From contig NC_064534.1 in assembly GCF_023856365.1 (NCBI RefSeq), positions 9,196,536-9,260,535 of the forward strand: a DNA stretch of 64,000 nt. The letters are read 5' to 3'. Below the pieces are notes generated by a model, which was given only the letters and a program-made list of their open reading frames with translations, was not told the DNA's origin and did no database searches. Below are positions 1 to 11,800 of this stretch, piece by piece. The DNA is from Brienomyrus brachyistius. Its lineage: Eukaryota > Chordata > Actinopteri > Osteoglossiformes > Mormyridae. Each line of letters begins with the position of its first letter. The first letter of the stretch is position 1. The position numbers were made by a program, and so were the translations under genes.

Positions 1-2260
1 ATCTACTAACAGTTTTTTTTTTTTTTCTCACCATAGATAATGGCATCAGATTCTTTAAAAAATCCATCACTATATTAACATGAGAGAATTTCTTTTCTGT
101 TTTTTGTTTATTATTTATTTGATTTTTTTTTTTTAACGATCATTAAAGTGCTTGCAGACAGATTTGTAAATAAAACTTTTTTAAAGCAGGTTGAATTGGT
201 TCCAACAACCTTCGTGAAGTTACCTTGGTGAAAAGTGATAAATTGCATCAGAACTGGTAAATTAAACACTTATCTCCTCTCTTCATATAAGTTTTTAATC
301 ATCAAATTATGCGCTAACTTTAATCCCTACAAGTTTTATTTGGACTTCCAGGTGGACTTGCTGTAGTTCAAATTAGCTATGACAGTCTCATGTTAATGAT
401 AATGACAAATATCACTTCCTCTCTTAAGTGCAATTACAAAAATGCCTTTTAGCCCATGATTACAAGGAAGGAATATTTAGAAATTAGATGTTTCACTGTA
501 ACCTGGGTGTATCTGACTGCCTGTACATTTAAAGGGGGATTTTTTGAGCGATTGCATACTGTCATTCTGTGTGACTCAATGTAAAACAACTTGATATTGT
601 GTCCAATCTCCTGTTTTTGTATCATTGACTTTGAGCCCATCGTAGCAGTTTTGTAGAGCCCAGGCAATCTCAACAATAACAACCAGAATCGTGCTCTAAT
701 GGAAGGGTGGACATTTCCCAAACATTTGTACTGCACTTATCATGCATATGATATGCTGTTAAGTCCTGCCAGAGGTCTGCCTTTTTAGGTTTAGCTTTTA
801 AGGCTGATGTTTCTTGGGAGATGTAAATTAAAACACTTCTAAAAAGCCAAGTGGGCAAGAGGAGACATTCTACTTCTCTTTAAGGGGAGATGTGCTTACA
901 TGCGTCCTAAGGTACGGTGGCCCTGCTGTGGCAAAAAGGACGCAGGGGGACTGGGTTGCGAGAGAGCTGGCTTTGTAATGCCCTGAACTGTCCCTTACGG
1001 GTCTCCCATTAGGTCCCCCTGGAAAACACGGGTCCACCCAGGAGAGCCGCCTCCCCCACTGTGCGCCAGCATCTCCCCGGCTCCGGGCCTTCTGCGCTGG
1101 GGCCAGGCAGCCCCGTAAGGGGCCCCCGCGACTTGGCCTCCAAAAAGAAAAAGGGTCTCCTCTCCAAAGGGAAGAAACTGTTGAAAAGACTCGGTGCCGT
1201 GAAATGATCTCTCCACCGTAGCCAGTCAATTAGCATACAGATCGCATACATGTTATGGAACGATTCGTCCATTACTGTAATTTGTCTGATGGGAAAAAAA
1301 TAGCTGTCAGAACTAGGATTTTCATGACAACGGTCAACTGGTCAAGTTCTGTACACTTTACGTTCTCCTCGTTGGGTCTAGTTTCTGCCCTGCTCATACG
1401 TTTGCCCTAAAGTCAGGCATTTCTTAATATCTCAGCTTTTGCAGCCTCTCTGGGTGTGTTCAACGTCAGGAGGATGGCCGAGAGGAAGGTCTTGTCAGCA
1501 TTGAGGAAAAGCTCTTCAAAGGTCTTTAAGTTAGAGTCAGTGTTTCGAAAGGCACCTCAGTATTCCTTAACTTTTCCTCCTTTCTTCTGTAAAATGTCTG
1601 CAGGGGTGGAAAATAGCACCCCCCCCCCATGGCACTGTGTCAACCATACGTGTAAGCAGGTACCTTTGGGTCTGGAGATTCCTGTGACTCAGCGCGTAGT
1701 GTCCCACACCTGTACACCGTTTGCCTCGTCGTGTCTGTACGCAGTATGCACCCTCTTGGGTCCGTGCGAAGCGTGCACTGTTAGGACCTACGTGTGGCAT
1801 GTGTCCTGCTACGTCGACACGGAACGCAGTAGGATACATGTACGCTCCTTCAACATTCTGCCAAACACTGTTTCAGGCTGGCTTCCCCATGCTAACCTCA
1901 GGCTGTGCATGTATGAGTCATGTCAGATTGGGGGGAAAAAATTCAACTTGCAAGCATGTGTCACTGTTGCCAAGAGTCTCATTCGGTGTTTTTTCCCCCC
2001 CAACGCCTACAATTACCAGGTGACTCTGCCCTCTTTACAGTCAGGCTGCTAGGGAGAGTTTGTCTCTTACTGTTCAGGGCACAGTGCAAAACCGACACAT
2101 CCGGTCAATGAAGGACTAGTTTATCAACACGGTGAAGTCATGAAATGCCTAGTTTAAACCAGCCTCCATGTATTTGCCTTATAAATGCACAATGGTTTGT
2201 ATTTTGTCCAGTGAATGGAGCAAAAGTAGTTTGTATGTATTGTGTGCATTCATGTTAGTG

Positions 2261-2359
2261 CAGTGTATCCCAGTCCGGTCCTCGGGGAGCCTCAGACAGT
2301 CCATAGTTTTGTTTTGTGGACGGTCTGGGAGTCCCAGAGGACCGGACTGGGATGCACTG
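2261..2359. mobile_element. hAT-type foldback MITE, 99 bp, with 8-bp target duplication
   Basis: The element begins CAGTGTATCCCAGTCC and ends GGACTGGGATGCACTG. The two halves are near-perfect reverse complements, with arms of about 45 bases around a short T-rich loop near 2306-2316. It is flanked on both sides by the identical octamer tgttagtg (2253-2260 and 2360-2367). An 8-bp duplication with CAGTG termini is the signature of hAT superfamily insertion. It has no coding capacity and would have been moved by a transposase supplied elsewhere. It sits in the possible 3' UTR at the left of the window. Confidence 0.88.
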
Positions 2360-2468
2360 TGTTAGTGCATTCCATCTAAAAAAAGGAAAATGAAATTTAG
2401 TTAAACGTTCTGTGATCACGTGCTGTTCAGCTAAATGCATTTCCACGTGTAACGTGTTTTGTCAAAGT

Positions 2469-2496
2469 TGGGGGGGGGGGGGGGGGGGAGGGGGGA
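2469..2496 (+). repeat. Long G homopolymer
   Basis: A run of about twenty G residues is followed by one A and six more G. On the plus strand it could form a G-quadruplex. Such runs are also prone to assembly length error. Confidence 0.9.
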
Positions 2497-3479
2497 CCTG
2501 AACAACTGCCCACAAAAATTTATTTTTAAGTGTAATTGTGCAATGCAAGTTTACCATGGGCTATGTACAAGTAATGTAGATGTTGTGAGGGCAGAGTTCG
2601 GAACATCAGCATCCATTGGGGTGACATCAGTGCCGGCTTGTTGCCAGGTGCTGACCAGTGAAAATGTTAATGTACGTAGCACAACACCAATGGGATCGGA
2701 AGGTGCACTTGTAGCCCAGCAAAAGCCCGCGACAAAGTGGCATGTGATTGAGGCTGAAATCAGGCCACTGTGTTACTGTCTCCCATGAAAACCCATGGAG
2801 ATGCACTGCTTTTGGTTCCTTGGTTCAGAGCCGGCATGTGAAATGAAACCTTTTCCTTCACTTTCCTTTGAGCATTAATCAAAGCCAACATTTCACCATC
2901 CCATATCTCCTAATCCATGCTATATTCATTACCCTTTCATTATTTGATCTCCATGAAAATAATAAGAAAGTTTTATTTTATTTTTCTGAGTAAAAAAAAT
3001 ATTTCAGAGACTAGAACAGAGACTGCCAAAAAAGGAATGTATAAAATAATTATCTTTAGCATTACTGTCAACCAAAAAATTAAATAAAAATTCATTTTAA
3101 CCATGAAGTTAGGTGTTTTGCTAATCATGAATCCATGAGTTGGTAATTGGGCATAGCTTCTACACATATCGTTTGAGTGACTGTTGCTCTTTTTGTACTT
3201 TGTCCATTTGTAAAATTGTTTTTAAATGTTTATACTTGATTTTCAGACTGCCTTTTTTGTAAATTAAAATTTATAACCGAACAGTGCAAGCTTTCCCCAT
3301 GGTGTCTTCTAAAACATGTTTAAAAGTCTGCAACTGTGTGCTAGCTTTATGAATAAAAAAAAAAATCATTGGGCTATATTTGTGGTTATCAAATACTGTG
3401 TGGGTGTGCATGTGTACAAATTTTTTATCAAAATAAATTTGATATTTTGTAGAACAACGGCTGTGTTATCTTTGAGAAA

Positions 3480-3551
3480 ACACAATATACACAATAAGCA
3501 AATACACAATATACACAATAAGCAAATACACAATATACACAATAAGCAAAA
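3480..3551 (+). repeat. Three tandem copies of a 24-bp unit
   Basis: The unit acacaatatacacaataagc plus aaat occurs three times back to back, with a single change at the final base. It lies just downstream of the possible polyadenylation site. Because the unit is a multiple of three it creates a short repetitive reading frame, which I take to be meaningless. Confidence 0.93.
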
Positions 3552-3555
3552 CTAA

Positions 3556-5489
3556 ACAGGCGTCAGACAGAAGTGGAAAATCCATATTTATATTTATACG
3601 AAATATAAAGTATATGGAAAAAGTAGTTTTCCATTTTCTCCCTTATCTAAAGCCAAATCTATGTGGCGGTGCCGTCAAACTAAGGGTGGTGTGATTCTGG
3701 GGAAATATTTACATTTAGCTATTAATGAAAACGAACTTTGAAAAATCAACTGACAATTTCAGCACTTAGGTTTCACCATGAAGGCTTTTCTTTCTGGAGA
3801 AACAAAACATATCAACAGGCCTGTAACAGTCACGGTGTCTTTGGATGGGGGGGGGACAGCCAGTTAACCCTGCACCCCCAGATGTTTTTTCTCTCTCTTT
3901 CTCTTTTCCACGTACCATTAATTCTATGACACGTATGACAATGAAACTTGAAACCGAAACATTTCTCTGCCTTGTTGCTTTGCGCCCGTAACTCCCCTGA
4001 AGAGCCATCAGACACATGCAGAAAAAATGGGCCTTTCTATTTCAGAAATCCAGACCCCATCAGGCTGAGCTGATGAAAATGGTGTTTGTCATGTCTGTGA
4101 TGCCCCAAAAATTCCTGAAAGAAGTTAACCATACTAAACGTTGTTCGAAACCCAGGTGCTGATACATCCCAAAATCAGCATGTACTGCTCTCAGTAAAAT
4201 AGCATACAGTGTCTTGCGTAGGCTGCTTAGATGTCAGCTTTGTTTAAATAGGTATTTTCCTTTCATTATCTGGTCCATGATTTTGTACACCAGCGATTCT
4301 CTTCACCTCCACAATGCAGCCAGACCTGAGATACAAAGATGATGTTTCAGGTCCAACATCTGATGTGTAATTGTGTAAATTATTTGGTGCCGGACAACAG
4401 CCATGATAGCAGTTATTATGATTCACTCGCCATTTTGTTACATTGTGTTGCATAAGTGTGCCACAACTTGGCGTTTGCGGAAATGATGACTATTCCTTTC
4501 ATCTTTGATGGGTGTTATTTTGCAAGCCTGGACTTTCTTTCCCTTTCTTTATTATGTTATTACACAACGCCAGCAATTCCCAGGGATCGCGGATGCAACA
4601 GGACCTGAGGTTGCCAGGTGTGGGTGGGAGACTGGCGTCTTCAATTGTTACCGTTTGCCTTTTTTTCTTTTTTAATAGTCCAGATTACCGATACTTTTAC
4701 GCTTTACACTGCACAGCTTTTACTTTTGAACAGTTATGCAATATGGACTCAAAGAGTTACTCAGTAAAACCACTGTCCACATCATTTGCGAACCCCATAT
4801 CTCCATAGAAATATATTTACAGAGTAAAACAGGGTAAGACTCCTGTACAGCAAACTATTTCTCTTCAAATAATAATTACTGATTATTATTTTTGCCTTTT
4901 TCCAAAGCCCGTCCTTCTGAACTAGCGCACAATGTTGCAGGTTGGTTAGTTGGTCACACAACATGTTTCTGCTACAGAAGGCCAAAGAGTAACCAATAAC
5001 AACAGGCTTCCTGTTTGTGTGGCAGGCAACGAGAGAAAAGGAAACAGTCAGGTGTCGCCCTGCCTTAGTGTCATCAGCCTTGAAAATCAGGTCTATCTGC
5101 TATTGTGGCAGCTCTGCTCAGGCCCACAACATGCAAAGGTTACGACGCACAATAAGTGCACATTTATTGTCATTTGAAAAAATAATAAATATCTTAAAAA
5201 TCTATAGTGTATGTTCTACATGTTTAATACAGGTTTTAATTTGCCATTATAAAATAACTTGCGATACATAAAGAACACAAACTTGACTGTGACGTATTTA
5301 ACAAGTGAACCACACATTTTATTCTTAAAATGCCACGGGAAAAAAACATGAGTTGTGAGAGGAAACCTAGGTGAGAACATGTCCATACACACAGCAAAAT
5401 TAAGACTGTAACCCCCAACTCTGGGCGCGAACTACTGACTGATCCAACACGCCATCCTACTCGTGATAAACGGTATCAGTCAAAGGTCC
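3556..5489. other. Intergenic stretch with no recognised feature
   Basis: AT-rich DNA between the possible 3' UTR and a Tc1 fragment. Short open frames on both strands look random. I see no repeat family or splice-flanked exon. Confidence 0.6.
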
Positions 5490-5966
5490 ACACACACCTG
5501 CCTTTAATACATTTGTCTCCATAGCTATATTCTCCCACAGTAAAAAGTCTCGAAGCAAGTACAGTAGTATGAATCAAGTATTAAAACAACCAGAAGTGTT
5601 CGACATCTCAAAATATTCGGAAGTTTTGGACTCCCCTTTTGCTTTGATGGCAGCACTGCAGACTCTTGCCATTCTTTCAAGCAGCTTCCAGATGTAGCCT
5701 CCTGGATGCTTCTCCAACAGTCCTGAAGAAGTTCCCACAAGGTCTGAGGACAGGTTGGCTACCTCGCACTTACTCTTCAACCCAACCCAAACCAGCTCTA
5801 TGGGGTTTAGGTCGAGGGATTGTGGGGGTCGCAGCACTTCATCTCTATCCTCGTTCTCAAGATAATACTTACTGCATAACCTAAGGCGTATTCTGGGTCA
5901 TTATCTTGTTGAAAAACAAATGATTTCCTGTAGGTGTGTCCAGACATTTGACTGGTACAGGACACA
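5490..5966 (-). mobile_element. Tc1-like transposon fragment with an internal deletion
   Basis: On the minus strand, 5574-5837 encodes the C-terminal catalytic part of a Tc1/mariner transposase, including SLDLNPIELVW, which carries the last acidic residue of the DDE triad. Just upstream, a frame reads a remnant of the QQDNDP block. The 5940-5966 end (accagtcaaatgtctggaca on the minus strand) matches the usual Tc1 terminal repeat of fish. It lies directly against the C-terminal half, so the DNA-binding and first catalytic parts are missing. Stops and frameshifts make the copy inactive. The left boundary is approximate. Confidence 0.8.
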
Positions 5967-6862
5967 GAGAAATTGATTTACAAATCATACTTCTTATGTA
6001 AACCCTCCTACCTTCATACCTAACATCTGTGTAGTCGTAATATATAACTGATGTAATATTTCTTCATCAGTATGATTCAGCATGTCAACAAATAAATAAA
6101 CAGAATATTAAAACTCCTGCCTACAAATGCCTTAGTTTTCCTGCAGACAAATACATTCTGAAAAAAAAAAACTTACAAGGCACAGCTGTCAGAAAAACAG
6201 AACAAGGGCAAAGAAAAAGTCAGACTTTACTAACTCCCCGAGCCACATACTCTCAGGTGGGACAGTATTCCGCCCATCAGATATTTCCCTTCAAGCTGGC
6301 ATACCTCCAAATACCAAGCACTGTGTGCTGACGGGATGCCGACTGCAAAGCACATAGCTAAGCTGGTTGCAAAGCAAGATTCAAGTTCCAAAGGACACCA
6401 CAATGGACAATGCTGAAGGTCAGATTAGGTCAGTCATCTGGAGCCAGGGAGGCTCATAGGGAGAGACCATCCCGATATATAATAAATAGCATAACAGACA
6501 TGACAAGAGAATGAGATATTTTCAGAAGAGTAATAAATGCAATGATTGTCTTATACTGTAAGCCTATGAATATGTATAAATTTCAGAAAACAGAAATCCA
6601 CAATAGGTTTACTCGTACAAATTTATACATTAAGAAATAGCAGTTTTACTTCTTATACGATATGCCTTCTTATATATACTGATGATTGTGAATCTCTCTC
6701 AGAGTCCTTTTTTGGTTTTGATCTGGGCTTGCCCTTGGGACAAATTCCGCTAGGAAGTATCGAAGCGAGGTGCTCTAAGGATACCTGGTCTGTCCTGGTT
6801 TTGTGAGCTCACATGGGTGGAGCGGCTGAAATACAAGCTTGGAATCCAAAATATGAGACTCG
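5967..6862. other. Region downstream of slc46a2, probably including its 3' UTR
   Basis: This lies 3' of the slc46a2 stop codon. I found no canonical AATAAA on the minus strand within it, so the transcript end cannot be placed. No repeat or coding signal was recognised. Confidence 0.45.
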
Positions 6863-6920
6863 TCAGTCACCTTCGATGCTCACGTAGCCTTCCTGCCGTG
6901 CCATCTTACAGCCTACGATA
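6863..6920 (-). CDS. slc46a2: slc46a2 exon 4 (terminal)
   Basis: After acceptor tatttctacag the frame reads SIVGCKMARQEGYVSIEGD and a TGA stop. The SIV..K portion fits the end of the last helix of SLC46A2, and the short cytoplasmic tail is typical of the family. Confidence 0.88.
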
Positions 6921-9900
6921 CTGTAGAAATAATAATCAGGTAGGTTATGGTGTCATAAGCCATTCTGGTTTAAAATTTCACTAAGTAACACAATAGAGTC
7001 ACACATTTACCCAAAGTACACATCGCTATCGATCCTAATAGCTGAAAGAAACCGTCTACAACCTCAGGTCTAGAAAAGTGCGTGCACTCTTCTGTACGAT
7101 AATGACATGCAAACGCCTAGCGTGCATCATACCTTACGGGTATGATCGCCAGGACTGTGATGATGCTGGACAATAAAAAGACAAAGCCAGGAAGCCAGCC
7201 CAGAGTGCTTTGGTAAACCTTGGTGTAGATCGGCGAGTAGATCAAACTGGCAAGAGTGAAGGACAGCTGCAGGCAAATAAGAATTTTCCCTGTGGAAAGA
7301 TAAAATGTGACTCAGTCTGTAAACGCAGTTTTCATCTTCAAATTTTAAACACATTTCTGCTACATGACTCGCTTCTAACTGTTAGCCTATCAAGAGACGT
7401 GGGGTTGGTGCGTGGTTCAGTAGGTTAGGACCCTGTGTCTGCGATCAGAAGGTTGCCAGTTTGAGTCCTGTGATCAGCCGATTGTTGCAACCGGTGGGCT
7501 CTTTAGCAAGGCCTTAATCCCAATCACTCCAGAGACTGGCTGACCCCTACCATCTCAATGTTAATTGTAATTGTACTTGTAATTGTACTTGCTTTGGATA
7601 AAAGAACCTGCCAAATAAATGTAAATGGTTGGTGGGACTAAATTCGAACATGGTTTGTCTGTCGTACAATGATGAAAATTAAACTAAAAATTAAGCCATG
7701 CTTCAGAAGGACTAAGATATGTACCAAAACATGAAATAGAATCTTTTTATTCAAGGAACATGCGGATATTGTTTAGTGCAGGGAATCAGCCCTGACCTTA
7801 CAATTGCACTCACAAATGCCCGATTGGATTAGATTGCGACTCTATTCAATCTCTCTGTCTTAAGATACATCCACTAACCTACGACCGAACCACATCTGTC
7901 GCAAAAACAAGCACAGCACTGTAGTGTTAACTACAGAGCTCCTTAGGTGACATGCTAGAGGAAAATATTATCCCACAGTAAAATCCATGCTCTCGAATTA
8001 ATATTTCGTGCTCTCTAGTTGGTTTTTGGAGCGGCATGGTGGTGCAGTGGTTAGCACTGTTGCCTCACACCTCTGGGACCCGGGTTCGAGTCTCCGCCTG
8101 GGTCACATGTGTGTGGAGTTTGCATATTCTCCCCATGTCGTCGTGGGGTTTCCTCCGGGTACTTCGGTTTCCCCCCAAAGACATGCTGAGGCTAATTGGA
8201 CTTGCTAAATTGCCTGTAGAAGTGCATGTGTGTGAGTGTGCCCTGCGATGGGCTGGTTTGTTCCCTGCCTCGTGCCCATTGCTTCCGGGATAGGCTCCGG
8301 ACTCCCCGTGACCCAGCAGGAAAGCGGTTCGGAAAATGGATGGAGGACATTTGAAATATGTTAACCCAAAGTGTTATTAATCCGAGAGCACAAATTATTG
8401 CATGTATTTCCATATTCATTACATTCTGTACATTAAGTGTGCCATTGCGTTAATGTTTGCCTGATTTCTTGTGCGTGTAAGATATCTTGAGCAAAAACAA
8501 TACAAAGTAGGCCCATAGTTATATTCTATGAGCACTTACCATAGGAGGAAGGCTGCACCTGCTTAGATAACACAGAGCGAATCATGGGCATCGGGATCAG
8601 CGCAAACAGGGTCAGAGATCGAGCTGGAACAAACGGGTGGAGACATTTGTGGTTTATGATTTTAGATTAACAAGAACTGGTTAAACGGGAAGCTCAGACT
8701 GGGAATGACCAGACCGGGCGTGTAGTGATTATCAGAGGTGATTCTAGCGTGTAAGGCGCCCTGGGCGAACCCCCCTATCCAGCGACCCCCAGCCAAAAAA
8801 AAATTAAAAAAATGTGCGTAAACCTCTCCCCGGGCCAACAAAGAAATCACCATTAAGACAAATGGAAAGTAATAAATAAGCTATTATAAATGCAAAACTG
8901 ATTTTACTAAATGCATTAGAACTGTACAACGTTACCGACCCCTACGGTGACATGATATCATGAGCGATAGAAAACTGACTGCGCAAATGTCACATCCGTT
9001 TTTTTGTACGGGCGCCCTAGGCGGCTGCCTATGCCGTCCATCCCTAAATCTGCCAGCGGTGCAGATAAAACGTAACTGGGCGCATGACGTGACTGTTCGC
9101 GCGTTTCGCGGCCAGCGGCCTTAAGCAGGGGAGCAGTTGCCACCTTTACACTGTAAATCGCAGATTACGGCTTTCGGCGGCTTCATCGACCGCTGAAGCG
9201 GCTTCGGCAGTCTTTAGTCATCGTACCAAACATCCCTATTAGATGCTTTTACTTTTGTTTGCAACAGAATCCAGTGCACCGTAACTCGTATATCCAGTTT
9301 CTAATACCCGTTAGTCATACAAAGCCTGATGGATTATATCACCGTGAGCACTGGTTTCAAAAAGAACCTGTGGTTTGCCCAGAAATCCTGAACTTCCTGA
9401 CATAATTTCTGCAAGAAAATATGTTGGGTTTTCAATACAGCCATGAAGTTTCTGAACTAATATTCTTCTTATTTAATCTAGGCGTATACTGTCTTAATGC
9501 TGTTACGGGCTGAATGTAAAATATAGAAATGCTTTAAGGAAAAATACAGCGGACTTGTTCTAGTGCAAGTATAATTTAAAAATGGGCACATATTAGCATA
9601 TTTGTCAAAAAACTCAATGAAAAGTGATAAAATATCACTGCTCACCCAAATAGAACATATAGGTCGCTGTCACAAATGACATGAAGTAAATCCCAGCAGC
9701 GAAGGACACCATTCCCATCATTATCATCGAGGCGTCCCCGACGCACTTGGAGAAAAGCCAGACTCCAAAGAAACTGGTGAAGAAGATCAGGAAGCCTGCG
9801 GCGTTGCTGTAGCCCACTTGCTTGGCATCCCAGTTTAAAGGCTCTTTCTCTATGAAAGACATCAGCATCTCCATGCCGCCTGCCACAGCGATGTCATACA

Positions 9901-10645
9901 GGACGGCACTGATAAACAGCAGTACAATGACCGTGTTAAAGGAGCGTGGGTATTCCACTATGTTCCACAAAATCCCGACGTTTCCTTCTTGCCGATGTTC
10001 TCTGTTTCCTGCACTTGTTCCGGGGATGTCCAGAAAGAAAAATGTGTAGATAATGCACAAGAAATACAGAAAAATGCATAACACCACCAATACTGCCCCA
10101 TTTTTATCGCCCAACGCATATATTTGAAAAAGGTGACCGGATAATAAACTTCCGACAAAACCTGCGATTCCGTACGCGAGTTCAATCCCCATTATCCGGA
10201 GGGACCTCCGCTCCTTTTGGGAGGTGGCCGATTCCAGAGCCATAACGCCTGCCCAGTAAGAGGAGTAGCCTCCACACAAGCCGTACACCACAGCCCCGCC
10301 GAACATCACCTGGATGGGTAACTCTAGGAGTATCACCAGCAACAAAAGGGTCCTGGAGATCAGATACCCCAACAGGGGCACGCCGATAGGTACCTTCCTA
10401 AATCCCCTGTCTCCGTATCTCGCCAAAAAATACGCAGGTAAGAATGGAAGCAGGTTTGATAACATGGTGTATGTCATGTAAAAATTTGACATGGCTTTCT
10501 GCTGGTCCTCCTCGGTGGTCGTGGAGTTGTCGGAGCAGCGCTCCTTCACCACCATCTGCAAGCCGGTGTCGTAGAAAGCGCTGGCTATCTCAGCGCACAC
10601 GACAGCCGGGTGAACGCGCGTCCGAAGCCACGCCAGACATCCCAT
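6863..10645 (-). CDS. slc46a2: Solute carrier family 46 member 2-like transporter (four exons)
   Basis: Exons run 10645-9646, 8623-8540, 7289-7133 and 6920-6863, with GT/AG introns and split phases 1, 1 and 2 that all close in frame, giving 432 residues. It is a multi-pass major facilitator protein. Residues 1-35 resemble the SLC46A2 start (ASAFYDTGLQMVVKE), and SNFYMTYTMLSNLLPFLPAY, RYGDRGFRK (the motif-A loop, about 76-84) and YMFYLARSLTLFALIP follow. An NST glycosylation sequon lies near residue 40 in the first outer loop. SLC46A2 (thymic stromal cotransporter) is known in mammals as a membrane importer linked to cyclic dinucleotide and muropeptide uptake; the substrate in this species is inferred. 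The protein is somewhat shorter than the mammalian one in the N-terminus and central loop. Paralogues SLC46A1 and SLC46A3 fit less well. The start at 10645 has a strong Kozak context (GCAATGG). Confidence 0.93.
7133..7289 (-). CDS. slc46a2: slc46a2 exon 3
   Basis: A 157-base exon after acceptor tttccacag. It reads GKILICLQLSFTLASLIYSP, then IYTKVYQSTLGWLPGFVF and a hydrophobic helix ending AIIPV. The donor GTAAG|GTATGA leaves phase 2. The alternative donor three bases into the preceding GTAAG gives an immediate stop in exon 4, so 7133 is preferred. Confidence 0.92.
7405..7632 (+). repeat. tRNA-derived SINE in slc46a2 intron 2
   Basis: An A-box-like tract (gtggttcagtaggttaggac) is followed about 40 bases later by a B-box-like tract (gccagtttgagtcc). 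The tail gctttggataaaagaacctg followed by ccaaataaatgtaaatg is a common 3' end of fish SINEs. It lies antisense to the gene, between exons 3 and 2. Confidence 0.8.
8031..8347 (+). repeat. Near full-length tRNA-headed SINE (GGCGGCATGGTGG family), intron 2
   Basis: The element starts gcggcatggtggtgcagtgg, where TGGTGCAGTGG fits the pol III A box, and has ggttcgagtc as the B box. It ends in ggaaaatggatgga. The same sequence recurs at 42240-42587 and, inverted, at 62650-62990. It is somewhat more diverged than those two, and I see no clear target duplication. It is not a tRNA gene because no cloverleaf can form. Confidence 0.88.
8540..8623 (-). CDS. slc46a2: slc46a2 exon 2
   Basis: An 84-base exon between acceptor gttccag and donor ggtaagt. 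With the base carried from exon 1 it reads ARSLTLFALIPMPMIRSVL, then SKQVQPSSYG, matching the helix and loop that follow YMFY in SLC46A2. It is too short to be noticed as an independent reading frame. Confidence 0.92.
8728..9065 (-). repeat. Non-autonomous DNA-transposon-like repeat in slc46a2 intron 1
   Basis: The minus-strand right end reads tggcagatttagggatggac and then ggcataggcagccgcctagggcgcc. The left side contains ggcgccctgggcg. This GCCTAGGGCGCC signature is common in dispersed fish elements. It has no coding potential, the boundaries are approximate, and the family name is not assigned. Confidence 0.5.
9646..10645 (-). CDS. slc46a2: slc46a2 exon 1
   Basis: This exon encodes residues 1-333 and the first base of codon 334. 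It includes the N-terminus, roughly eight membrane helices, the GDRGFRK loop and the polar central loop (about 207-233). The donor is TTTGG|GTGAGC. The reading frame stays open upstream to another ATG at 10891, but those 82 codons show no family similarity and end in an AT-rich stretch typical of a leader, so I start the protein at 10645. Confidence 0.93.
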
Positions 10646-11766
10646 TGCTATGATTTTATGAATTAAAAATAAATAAATAAATACAAAATACGAATGTGTC
10701 CGAACGAAAGCCTTTGTCAGACTATGAAGCCGAAAACGTGAACATTCAGCTGCACTCCCGCATCTTCTGAATTCACTGCTAAAGTGAAAGCGCCCCGGTT
10801 CCCATTTCAGAAAAGGGAGGAAGTGATAGGGGTTTGTGTAAGAAGCACCACGGTCTGAATCGGGAGGAGTGTGTCTGTACGAGTCATTCATTAGGTCATA
10901 TAAATAGGCCTGTTATTTACAAATCGCGGTGGTTTCCTAGCTTTCAAAATAGGCCTCTGTAGCTTTCCTGTGCAAACTTTATATGTGTCATTTAACTTTA
11001 TTTTATTTATGCAAAAAAATCTAACTAAAAGCGGTTTAGTGCTTTTAAAAAATGTTATAAATCTGACTTATATTCATTTAAGTATATGGAACATTGATCT
11101 TTCGGAGCTGATCCTGTATGTCTTTTCAGCGGTTCTGCCCTCAGTCTAAATAAACGCTAAATCACTTCTGTGTCCTATCATGTACCAAGATATTTTCGAA
11201 GACGTTCATCGAGTTCTCCCTGGGATGGATTGCTGATGGCGGGAATGCCATTTAACACTTTAAAGATAAATTTAAATTATTTTTCTCAGACGTGTAATTC
11301 TCCGAAAATCGGGTCCAGACTCGCCGGGATTGCAGCTGCGATTAGGGTGTGGCGCCACCATGCGTTCAGGTCAAATTTCGGTGCAGAATCTCACGCCCGG
11401 ATGGATTTGTTTATCCACATGGTTTCCATCTCATTACGTTTGCTAATTTTCTTCAGTACATTTCATATTAAATCCAACGTCGGCTGACACTAGCTGGTTA
11501 TGAAGGAGCAGTTCATATTAGAAATAAATATTGGCGTGCTCCTCATTGATCGACTAGTAAAAGCCTCGCTGGTAACGGTTGCTTTTAGTTATGAAGAGGA
11601 AGTAGAAATATGACCTAACAAAAAGTAAAAATTTTCGTGAAAAGCACTTCCTTCTGGGAATAGAATTAAGCACCAAATTTCCCTTAAATACGTACTCAAT
11701 TTCTCGAAATTTGTTACGTTTTAAGAAGCAGTTTTAACCTTAAAATAAAGTTATTTTGTTTTAAAG

Positions 11767-11769
<3 letters not shown>
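10646..11769. other. slc46a2 5' flank
   Basis: This should contain the leader and promoter of slc46a2 on the minus strand. I see no clear TATA box or recognised repeat. A GC-richer patch at about 10730-10880 could be close to the transcription start. Confidence 0.4.

Positions 11770-11799
<30 letters not shown>
11770..11799 (+). repeat. (TG)n microsatellite
   Basis: An uninterrupted run of about fifteen TG units. Confidence 0.95.

Positions 11800-11800
<1 letters not shown>

Larger units (their letters stand above)
1..3460 (+). other. Possible 3' UTR of a gene entering from the left edge
   Basis: No reading frame here resembles a known protein. The stretch is mostly AT-rich, with a GC-rich patch at about 900-1230, and it closes with two AATAAA hexamers (near 3352 and at 3432-3437). 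The second is followed by a GT-rich tract, as expected at a vertebrate cleavage site. The plus orientation would make this transcript converge on the minus-strand slc46a2 gene that ends at 6863. In mammals SNX30 and SLC46A2 are convergent neighbours, so the snx30 3' UTR is the leading guess. That rests on remembered gene order only; nothing in the bases identifies the gene. It could equally be plain intergenic DNA. Confidence 0.35.

Noticed and set aside
1456..2052. 198-codon open frame on the plus strand
   Set aside because: No recognisable domain, cysteine-rich random composition, and it crosses a C homopolymer. Fits a chance frame in non-coding DNA.
8031..8110. tRNA gene, suggested by A and B boxes
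   Set aside because: No cloverleaf or acceptor stem; the sequence is the head of a SINE repeated elsewhere in the window.
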